From the NCBI GenBank assembly GCA_021786215.1, contig JAJYNT010000154.1:1-5997 (forward strand): a stretch of DNA of 5,997 nucleotides. The letters are read 5' to 3'. The notes beneath the pieces were generated by a model that saw nothing but the letters and a program-made list of their open reading frames with translations, was not told where the DNA came from and searched no databases. Shown here piece after piece: positions 1-4,293 of this stretch. The first letter of the stretch is position 1; each line of letters begins with the position of its first letter. The DNA comes from Chloroflexota bacterium (GTDB lineage Bacteria; Chloroflexota; UBA6077). The position numbers were made by a program, and so were the translations under genes.

Positions 1-122
1 TGATCCAGGTGAGCAACCAGAGGCGCACCCTGATCCTGCCCCGGGCGTTGAGAGGGATGGAAGTTCGCGGGGCCAAACTGGATGGGAACATCCTCAAGGT
101 TCGCTTCATACCGGCAGCATGA
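1..122 (+). CDS. C-terminal end of a protein with an Hsp20-like domain, probably an ArsA/GET3-family ATPase (partial)
   Basis: Only the last ~39 codons are in the window; the frame runs from base 3 and stops at TGA 120-122. The peptide contains the stretch RRTLILPRALRGMEV followed by a Gly-Ala-Lys-Leu-Asp-Gly turn and ILKVRF. This pattern of a strand, 'LPRAL', a 'V-x-GA-x-L-D-G' turn and a last strand 'LKVRF' is what I associate with the Hsp20-like domain that closes many ArsA/GET3-type anion- or tail-anchored-protein-targeting ATPases. It also resembles the last strands of a free small heat shock protein alpha-crystallin domain, so a stand-alone sHsp is the alternative. The ATPase part, if present, lies upstream of the window and cannot be checked. 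The next gene starts 44 bp downstream on the same strand, which suggests an operon. Confidence 0.6.
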   Translation, partial: IQVSNQRRTLILPRALRGMEVRGAKLDGNILKVRFIPAA

Positions 123-166
123 CACGGGCCCGGCGATTACTGAGTTTCTAGATTGGGAGGTGCACC

Positions 167-460
167 ATGGCGGAGACGGGAACGAAAGACATCGACCTAG
201 ACATGGACGAGGAGAGGGTCCTGACCATCAAGATCAGTCTGGAGGGACCCGCCGAGTTGGTCTCCTGGATACGCGAGAACAGGCCCGGAACGATGAAGAG
301 ACGGCTCACCAGTTTGGTTCCGGGAGAGTTTCGAGAGCACATGAGGGCAGCCCGGCACGAGCAGATGCTGGCGTTGCGAAGCCTCGTGGATGCCGTGATA
401 GGCCGGCTGGAGCGGGAGGAGAAGCCGCGCCGACGGTCCACCAAGATCGAGGTCGAATAG
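167..460 (+). CDS. 97-aa charged helical protein of unknown function
   Basis: I do not recognise a named family. The start is well supported: GGAGG at 156-160 sits 6 bases before the ATG. The first ~17 residues are acidic (DIDLDMDEE), residues 18-26 look like a short beta strand (VLTIKISLE), and about 28-86 are mostly helix-forming and rich in Arg, Glu and Leu, including a run with AARHEQMLAL and a LEREEKPRRR segment. It ends in STKIEVE. There is no signal peptide, membrane segment or cysteine. It lies 44 bp after the Hsp20-like gene end and is probably co-transcribed with it, so it may be a partner or accessory of that protein. The closing Ile-x-Val resembles the IxI/V tail of small heat shock proteins, but that is only a short motif match. 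It converges on the next gene with 15 bp between stop codons. Confidence 0.8.
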   Translation: MAETGTKDIDLDMDEERVLTIKISLEGPAELVSWIRENRPGTMKRRLTSLVPGEFREHMRAARHEQMLALRSLVDAVIGRLEREEKPRRRSTKIEVE

Positions 461-475
461 TCGACGGCCGACGGG

Positions 476-835
476 CTACGCCCGCTCGATGGTGATCTTC
501 GCCCCGGAGGGGACCTTCTTGAACTGTTTCGGGTCCCCCTCCACCTTGCCGAAGACCGTGACTTCGCTGGCTGGACGGATCTCGTTGCCTCGGCTGACGG
601 GGGTGGGACCAAAGAAGATGCAGAAGGCGCGGCCCGGCGCCCAGTAGCCCAGTTCCCCCAGCTGCACCACCTCCTGCCCTCGCTCGGTTTCCAGCTTGAC
701 CGGAATGGAGAAGTAGATTTCGTCCCCCCAGGTGCTGGCCCTGGCTTCGATAGGCAGGGCTGACCAGATGGCCTCGGCCGTCTTCGTGTCGTTCAACTCG
801 GCGGTCGCCGTCACGTCGCCCGCCTTGATCAGCAT
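476..835 (-). CDS. Cyclophilin-like fold protein (TM1367/DUF369-type), 119 aa
   Basis: The protein begins MLIKAGDVTATAELNDTKTA and has the family core GELGYWAPGRAFCIFFGPTP at residues 60-79, then an ending rich in beta strands (EVTVFGKVEGD, GAKITIERA). This matches the small all-beta cyclophilin-like fold family typified by Thermotoga TM1367, which is about 120-130 residues long. The biochemical role of that family is not established, and prolyl isomerase activity should not be assumed. The frame is open upstream to an ATG at 919, but those 28 extra residues are translated from an interspersed repeat (848-882), so I place the start at the ATG ending at 835, where the conserved sequence begins. 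The leader just upstream is purine-rich (GAGGGTGAGAGTGAAG) and may serve as a loose ribosome binding site. It is on the same strand as ychF but separated by 284 bp of repeats. It has a single cysteine, in the FCIFF strand. Confidence 0.85.
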   Translation of the reverse strand: MLIKAGDVTATAELNDTKTAEAIWSALPIEARASTWGDEIYFSIPVKLETERGQEVVQLGELGYWAPGRAFCIFFGPTPVSRGNEIRPASEVTVFGKVEGDPKQFKKVPSGAKITIERA

Positions 836-847
836 ATTCTTCACTCT

Positions 848-882
848 CACCCTCACCCCAACCCTCTCCCAGATGGAGAGGG
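848..882. repeat. Interspersed CTC/GAG-rich repeat with perfect 8-bp hairpin
   Basis: A pyrimidine-rich tract of CTCACCC-type units runs into a perfect inverted repeat: CCCTCTCC (862-869), loop CAGAT (870-874), GGAGAGGG (875-882). Repeats of this look are scattered in intergenic DNA of many environmental bacteria. It sits directly upstream of the cyclophilin-like gene, so in that gene's message the hairpin would be in the leader, with GGGTGAGGGTGAGAG between it and the start codon. There is no U-tract in either direction, so a terminator role is not supported. Confidence 0.6.
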
Positions 883-908
883 AGAATAGAGAAGCTGGGG
901 ACACCTCA

Positions 909-936
909 GCACTCGGCACTCAGCACCGAGCACTTG
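909..936. repeat. Four-copy 7-bp tandem repeat (GCACTCG-type)
   Basis: Four consecutive heptamers are visible: GCACTCG (909-915), GCACTCA (916-922), GCACCGA (923-929) and GCACTTG (930-936). The first four bases are constant and the last three vary. It is non-coding spacer sequence next to the left end of the MITE-like element. Similar CAGCACTC-type low-complexity repeats occur in spacers of many environmental genomes; no function is evident. Confidence 0.7.
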
Positions 937-942
937 CGTTAG

Positions 943-1118
943 TGCGTCGTTCCATAAGTGGGTTACCGGAACAACCTCCCCACGCGTCACCCCCGCCTCC
1001 CTTCGTCACCCCCGCGAAAGCGGGGGTCCAAGTCACCAAGGCACGGAGCAGACCCTGGATGCCCGCTTGCGCGGGCATGACGGTGATGGCGACCGTACGG
1101 TATTTAGGGAACGACGCA
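943..1118. mobile_element. MITE-like element, 176 bp, with terminal inverted repeats and 5-bp target duplication
   Basis: The left end TGCGTCGTTCCATAA (943-957) and the reverse complement of the right end (1104-1118, TGCGTCGTTCCCTAA) agree at 14 of 15 positions. A perfect 5-bp direct repeat GTTAG lies exactly outside both ends (938-942 and 1119-1123), as expected for a target site duplication. The element has no open frame that looks like a transposase, so it would be a non-autonomous miniature element mobilised in trans. Its interior carries a pair of opposed dRS3-like hairpins and a perfect 10-bp palindrome (ACCGTACGGT, 1092-1101). The right target duplication contains the ychF stop codon. 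No transposase family can be assigned from the ends alone. Confidence 0.7.
985..1082. repeat. Pair of opposed dRS3-like hairpin repeats plus a truncated third copy
   Basis: Arm 1 (1004-1030) and arm 2 (1056-1082, opposite orientation) are 27 bp each and agree at 22 positions when one is reversed. Each arm is itself a hairpin with an 8-bp stem and a 4-base loop: ACCCCCGC-GAAA-GCGGGGGT at 1008-1027, and ATGCCCGC-TTGC-GCGGGCAT at 1059-1078. The six-N8-six layout (ACCCCC-N8-GGGGGT and ATGCCC-N8-GGGCAT) matches that of the neisserial dRS3 repeat (ATTCCC-N8-GGGAAT), a repeat type with relatives in many bacteria. A 12-base piece of an arm (CGTCACCCCCGC) also occurs at 985-996, suggesting a broken third copy. 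The pair lies wholly inside the MITE-like element. Confidence 0.75.
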
Positions 1119-1119
1119 G

Positions 1120-2220
1120 TTAGACGTTGAACAGGACGTTCATGATGTCGCCGTCCTGGACGGGATATGTCTTCCCCTCCAGCCTCAGCAGGCCGTGCTT
1201 CCGGGCCTCGGCCATGCTGCCTCCCACACCCATCAGGTCGGAGTAGCGCACCACTTCTGCTCGAATGAAGCCCCGCTCCAGATCCGAATGGATGACCCCG
1301 GCCGCCTGCTGCGCGGGGGTGTTTCGTCGGATCGTCCATGCGCGAACCTCGTCCGGCCCCACTGTAAGGAAGGAGACGTAGTCCAGCAGCTGGTAGGAAA
1401 GGGCGATTACCCGATCCACTCCGGCCTCGGCAACGCCCATGGCCTCCAGGAACTGCCGTCGCTCCTCGGGATCCAGTTCGGCCACCTCAGCCTCCACCTT
1501 ACCGGCCAGGAAGGTGAAGGCGGTTCGGGGCACCTCGTACCCTTCGCTTATCTCGTTCCGGATCTCCTCCGCCCGCGGAAGCTGCTCCTCGTCAAGGTTC
1601 AGCAGATGAAGTAGCGGCTTCGCGGTGAGAAACTGGAAGGGCCTGATGACCAACTGCTCCTCATCAGTGAGCTGCTGGGCACGAATGGGGATCTCCTTCT
1701 CCAGATTGGCCTTCAGGCGGGAGAGAAGCTCCATCTCCCGTTCCCCCGCTTCTCGCTCCTGGGCCTTCACCTTGTGGACCGACTCCTTCAGTCGCTCCAT
1801 GCGGCGTTCGATGATGGCCAGATCTGAGTAGGTCAACTCCAAGTCCATGGAGGCCACGTCGCGAGCCGGGTCCACAGAGCTCTCCGGGTGAGGGACCGAC
1901 TCGTCCCGGAACACTCGAACCACGTTCAGCAGGGCATCCGCCTTGCTGATCTGGTTCAACAACCGGCCAGAAATCCCCTCCTCCTTGGAGGAGCCCTTCA
2001 CCACACCGCCCGCATCCACGTACTCCACGGTGGCGTGGATTACCTTCTTCGGCTTGAAGATCTTGGCCAGCTCCTCGAGGCGAGGATCGGGCACCTGGAC
2101 CACCGCCACGTTGGCGTCGGTTGAGGCGGAGTAACCTCCGGTCTTGGCCCGTGCCCCGGTGAGGGCATTGAAAACCGTGGTCTTGCCCGACAGGGGCAAG
2201 CCAATGATGGCGATCTGCAC
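1120..2220 (-). CDS. ychF: YchF-type P-loop ATPase (Obg/OLA1 family)
   Basis: YchF/OLA1 proteins are TRAFAC-class P-loop proteins that prefer ATP to GTP and bind ribosomes; they are linked to stress responses and translation. The 366-residue length is typical. Visible elements: P-loop GLPLSGKTT (residues 7-15); G3 DAGG (69-72) followed by the YchF-type KGSSKEEG; the NxxE motif NLDE (208-211) in place of the GTPase NKxD, which explains ATP preference; a helical coiled-coil insertion at about 130-190; and a C-terminal TGS domain from about 283, with the family signature AWTIRRNTPAQQAAGVIH and the usual ending FNV. The P-loop has Ser where many YchF have Val (GLPNVGKS), a variant I associate with the DUF933-annotated branch. 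I see no cysteine, so the redox-cysteine control reported for E. coli YchF would not apply. The start codon is GTG with AGGGGG 9 bases upstream. The stop codon lies within a transposition target duplication. Confidence 0.97.
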   Translation of the reverse strand: MQIAIIGLPLSGKTTVFNALTGARAKTGGYSASTDANVAVVQVPDPRLEELAKIFKPKKVIHATVEYVDAGGVVKGSSKEEGISGRLLNQISKADALLNVVRVFRDESVPHPESSVDPARDVASMDLELTYSDLAIIERRMERLKESVHKVKAQEREAGEREMELLSRLKANLEKEIPIRAQQLTDEEQLVIRPFQFLTAKPLLHLLNLDEEQLPRAEEIRNEISEGYEVPRTAFTFLAGKVEAEVAELDPEERRQFLEAMGVAEAGVDRVIALSYQLLDYVSFLTVGPDEVRAWTIRRNTPAQQAAGVIHSDLERGFIRAEVVRYSDLMGVGGSMAEARKHGLLRLEGKTYPVQDGDIMNVLFNV

Positions 2221-2228
2221 GCGGTATT

Positions 2229-2267
2229 ACCCCCTGCTAATCTACCATCAATGATAGCACAGGGGGT
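2229..2267. promoter_or_regulatory. Dyad spanning the ychF -10 region and Shine-Dalgarno site
   Basis: ACCCCCTG (2229-2236) and CAGGGGGT (2260-2267) are perfect inverted repeats, with a few further pairs inside (CTA 2237-2239 with TAG 2255-2257). On the ychF strand one arm carries the SD sequence AGGGGG, and the proposed -10 lies between the arms. If transcription starts upstream of 2267 the message would fold and hide the SD; if it starts from the proposed promoter only one arm is transcribed, and the dyad could instead be a protein binding site. The symmetry is plain; the role is inference. Confidence 0.5.
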
Positions 2268-2279
2268 GAAAGCTCTCAG
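2251..2279 (-). promoter_or_regulatory. Candidate extended -10 promoter for ychF
   Basis: On the minus strand, TGCTATCAT gives an extended -10 (TATCAT at 2256-2251, TG at 2259-2258). CTGAGA at 2279-2274 matches four of six -35 bases at the ideal 17-bp spacing. Transcription would begin near 2244, giving a leader of roughly 24 bases that contains the SD and no hairpin. The same nine bases occur in the same position upstream of the glycoside hydrolase (4055-4063). Confidence 0.5.
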
Positions 2280-2290
2280 CTGTCAGTTTC

Positions 2291-2356
2291 TGGCGATCGG
2301 CTCAGTGATCCGTTCGCCAACTTCTGGGGACTTCTTGAATGGAGAAATGGGGACTT
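2291..2356. repeat. Imperfect inverted repeat and 9-bp direct repeats between the hydrolase and ychF
   Basis: TGGCGA (2291-2296) pairs with TCGCCA (2314-2319), extended after one T-T mismatch by CGG/CCG, leaving a 9-base loop. Next to it TGGGGACTT occurs twice (2325-2333 and 2348-2356), 23 bases apart. The hairpin lies about 60 bp past the hydrolase stop and could help end its transcript, but no U-run follows on that strand, so a standard intrinsic terminator is not supported. Confidence 0.4.
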
Positions 2357-2380
2357 GCGGGTACTCAGTAGTTGCCGCCG

Positions 2381-3976
2381 TCAACCACCACCGTCGGATA
2401 TCAGTGGACCGCCACCAAAGGGACGCCGCGGGCCGGGCTGCCCCTTTCCTCCTTCGAGCTGGCCGTTCCTCAGGGTGAGAAGCTTGGCTGGATCCACGGC
2501 ATGAATCAGCTCCTCTGCCACGAGGCCAATCCTCAATCCACCCTCCGCTATCCTACGAGCGGTGAGGTAGATGGCCCACGCCGGCGACTCGGTGCCCGAA
2601 AGCTGGGCAATCTCGGAGCTGGGCCACACCAGGTAGAGATCGGGCTTGGGCGGTGCGGCCATGGCCAGGCTCTCCTCTTTGCTTCGGAACCAGCGCAGCA
2701 TGGATGCCAGAGCCCCATACTGCGGCCTCCTAACCCCCTGGGAGTCCAGTACGCCGTAGTTGCCCCCGTCCTGCCAGTTGTCGTTCCACTCAAAGTAGAA
2801 TATCCCGCTTGCTCCGCCATCGAGGGCCTGAGAGACGAACTTCTGGGCCTCCTCCCCACTCGGACTCCCATCCTTACTGTTTAGCTCCATCACCCATACG
2901 GGTTTCTGCCAGTAACGATAGAGCATGTCCGAGGTGAGGAAGAAGTAGCTCGCATCTCTTGTGCTGTCAGGATACAGGTCGTACCCGACGATATCCGCAT
3001 CGCGGTAGATTTGCAGGGGAGAGACGCCGGTGTACGGCTGCTCCCCCCACCACCACCAGGCCATCTCGGCGACGATAACCGGGTGGCGGGCGTCAGCCTG
3101 CTTGATGGTCCTGACCAACCCCCCAATGAAGTCGGTCAAGTCGTCGTAGCCGAACTGCCGCCAATCGGACCACCGTTTCAACTGGGCACCCTTGAGCGGT
3201 TGGTCGCCGTCGGCCCCGTGTGAAGGTTGCACCGATCCGAAGGAGCTGTAGCTGGTGGACCAGCTCTTGTTCAACCGCGCGACGGACCCGTACTTCTTCT
3301 GTAGCCAACCCCGAAAGGCAGCCACGGAGTATGGATTGTAGTCGTACAGCCGGTTGGTGTCGTAACGGGGCTCGTTCAGCACCTGATAGGCGAGGACGGC
3401 CGGATGGTTCTTGATATGGTTTACCGTAGCTCCTATGTAGTCTCCCAGCAACTGCCGGTAGCCGGGATAGTTGATGCAGGGGAGGTCGTCCAGAGGGCGG
3501 TCGCCATTCTGATCGACGGAGCTCCACTCGAAGTACCACGGCCAATACCAGAGCGGGGTGTTGAAGTCCTGGGTGGTATGAGAGAACACCACCACCACGT
3601 ACAGCCCGTACTTTGCGGCCCTGTCGAGAAAGCCGTCAAGTACGGAGAAACGGTAGTGGCCCGGCAGGACCGGCTCCACATCTCTCCATGCCACATCGAT
3701 GCGCACCGTGTTCAACCCGAGATCGCGCATCTGCTGAAGGTCGTCGTCCCAGCTGCTTCTGTGGTAGATGAAGTGGTAGGTAACGCCCATGGGAACGAAC
3801 GGCTTGCCGTCCACCACCAACAGCCTCCTACTGGTGGATCCGGCGACCTCGTAGCTCGCGGAACTGACCTTCACGTCGAGCGGGCGGGCAGGCGGAATGG
3901 GTGCCTGGAGGTTGAGCAAGAAGGCCAACAGCCCCAGACGAAGAAGCGGTCCCACGATCACCAAGGGAAAGGCCAT
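2381..3976 (-). CDS. Exported clan GH-A glycoside hydrolase (GH42/GH5-like), 531 aa
   Basis: A (beta/alpha)8 retaining glycosidase. The proposed acid/base is Glu202 in LAYQVLNEPR (the clan GH-A Asn-Glu pair after strand 4) and the nucleophile is Glu364 in VWVMELNS. The stretch AAFRGWLQKKYGSVARLNKSW (219-239) is strongly like the GH42 beta-galactosidase pattern of a helix and 'YG-x-x-x-x-LN-x-x-W'. FYFEWND (393-399) also fits. A hydrophobic segment at about 4-24 without Cys suggests a Sec signal or membrane anchor, so the enzyme acts outside the membrane; aromatic-rich parts (WYWPWYFEW, WWWWGE) could line a sugar cleft. After the barrel, about 445-500 (DLYLVWPSSE, IGLVAEEL) looks like the start of an alpha/beta domain that then breaks off into a Gly/Pro-rich tail. 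GGAGG lies 5 bases before the ATG. It is divergent from a polysaccharide synthase-like gene; the substrate is unknown. Confidence 0.85.
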   Translation of the reverse strand: MAFPLVIVGPLLRLGLLAFLLNLQAPIPPARPLDVKVSSASYEVAGSTSRRLLVVDGKPFVPMGVTYHFIYHRSSWDDDLQQMRDLGLNTVRIDVAWRDVEPVLPGHYRFSVLDGFLDRAAKYGLYVVVVFSHTTQDFNTPLWYWPWYFEWSSVDQNGDRPLDDLPCINYPGYRQLLGDYIGATVNHIKNHPAVLAYQVLNEPRYDTNRLYDYNPYSVAAFRGWLQKKYGSVARLNKSWSTSYSSFGSVQPSHGADGDQPLKGAQLKRWSDWRQFGYDDLTDFIGGLVRTIKQADARHPVIVAEMAWWWWGEQPYTGVSPLQIYRDADIVGYDLYPDSTRDASYFFLTSDMLYRYWQKPVWVMELNSKDGSPSGEEAQKFVSQALDGGASGIFYFEWNDNWQDGGNYGVLDSQGVRRPQYGALASMLRWFRSKEESLAMAAPPKPDLYLVWPSSEIAQLSGTESPAWAIYLTARRIAEGGLRIGLVAEELIHAVDPAKLLTLRNGQLEGGKGQPGPRRPFGGGPLISDGGG

Positions 3977-4030
3977 CGTGACCTCCGCCTACTGGTACGG
4001 GGAAGAGAAGTGGTGCGGCGAGGATCCCGT

Positions 4031-4053
4031 GGTGCTCAGGATTACTGAGCGCC
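4031..4053. promoter_or_regulatory. Dyad at the predicted hydrolase transcription start
   Basis: GCTCAG (4034-4039), loop GATTA, CTGAGC (4045-4050) is a perfect inverted repeat, extended by two more pairs outside one mismatch to 9-bp arms. It begins one base downstream of the hydrolase -10 hexamer and covers the predicted start near 4048, the usual place for a repressor operator. It could also form a hairpin at the 5' end of the message. There is no U-tract, so it is not a terminator. Confidence 0.4.
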
Positions 4054-4054
4054 G

Positions 4055-4083
4055 ATGATAGCAGGTAACGACTGCTGCTACAA
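4055..4083 (-). promoter_or_regulatory. Candidate extended -10 promoter for the glycoside hydrolase
   Basis: On the minus strand TTGTAG (4083-4078) is a partial -35 (TTG conserved), 17 bp from TATCAT (4060-4055), which is preceded by TGC to give an extended -10. The start would fall near 4048, about 70 bases before the ATG. The nonamer TGCTATCAT is shared exactly with the ychF promoter. Confidence 0.5.
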
Positions 4084-4086
4084 GCC

Positions 4087-4115
4087 CACTACATTAATTG
4101 AAGATTAGTGTAGTG
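4087..4115. promoter_or_regulatory. 29-bp near-perfect palindrome, candidate regulator binding site
   Basis: CACTACATTAAT (4087-4098), spacer TGAAG, ATTAGTGTAGTG (4104-4115): 11 of 12 positions pair. The sequence is AT-rich compared with its surroundings and abuts the hydrolase -35 (within 4 bp). It is centred about 53 bp upstream of the predicted hydrolase start and about 100 bp upstream of the possible sigma-54 start for the glycosyltransferase. Both are normal activator positions. A 6-bp direct repeat CAAGCC lies exactly on each side (4081-4086 and 4116-4121). I cannot name the regulator family. Confidence 0.55.
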
Positions 4116-4176
4116 CAAGCCTCTCAGCTCAGCTTTATTCTCCATTTAGTGCCATTGCACCCGCGCTCGACCAAAT

Positions 4177-4191
4177 TGGCATATTTCTTGC
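4177..4191 (+). promoter_or_regulatory. Sigma-54-like -24/-12 element upstream of the glycosyltransferase
   Basis: TGGCA at 4177-4181 and TTGC at 4188-4191 place GG and GC exactly 10 bases apart, as the RpoN consensus (TGGCACG-N4-TTGCW) requires; the CG after TGGCA and the last W are not matched. A start near 4203 would leave a leader of about 90 bases. Whether the host has RpoN is unknown, and this spacing and match could arise by chance. Confidence 0.3.
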
Positions 4192-4293
4192 CCCCCCTTG
4201 AGCAACGGCGCAAACGCGGTCGCCTTCGCTCCTGGGCCGGGCAGTTCTTGTCGGCGGCGAGTTTGGAGCGCAGAGATCGAGGTCCTCTAGCCC

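Larger units (their letters stand above)
3977..4293. other. 317-bp divergent control region between hydrolase and glycosyltransferase
   Basis: No gene is supported here. It holds, from left to right, the hydrolase SD site, a dyad at 4031-4053, an extended -10 promoter reading left (4055-4083), a 29-bp palindrome (4087-4115), a sigma-54-like element reading right (4177-4191) followed by a run of seven C, and the glycosyltransferase leader. The concentration of symmetric sites suggests joint regulation of the two genes. Confidence 0.6.

Noticed and set aside
472..484. CGGGC-TAC-GCCCG hairpin between the convergent genes as a bidirectional terminator
   Set aside because: The stem is only 5 bp with a 3-base loop, lies over the cyclophilin-like gene's stop codon and has no U-tract on either strand.
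148..612. 154-codon minus-strand frame opposite the 97-aa gene and the start of the cyclophilin-like gene end
   Set aside because: Its Ser/Arg-rich composition is typical of an antisense shadow in GC-rich DNA, and it overlaps two better-supported genes.
836..919. 28-codon N-terminal extension of the cyclophilin-like protein from an ATG at 919
   Set aside because: The extension is translated from an interspersed repeat and has no family similarity; the conserved protein begins at the ATG ending at 835.
985..1082. Possible CRISPR-like repeats
   Set aside because: Only two full arms in opposite orientation plus one fragment, with no regular spacers; the layout fits dRS3-like interspersed hairpins.
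732..1130. 132-codon plus-strand frame across the repeat region
   Set aside because: It runs through the hairpin repeat, the heptamer array and the MITE-like element; its peptide (for example PAKAGVQ and MPACAGMT) is translated repeat.
3404..4048. Long open frame (214 codons) on the plus strand opposite the hydrolase gene
   Set aside because: It is antisense to conserved hydrolase codons, lacks recognisable motifs, is His/Val-rich in the manner of a shadow frame and has no clear SD.
4152..4186. Sigma-70 promoter for the glycosyltransferase (TTGCAC with CATATT)
   Set aside because: The spacing would be 19 bp with a weak -10 hexamer; the same bases fit the -24/-12 pattern better, though neither is certain.
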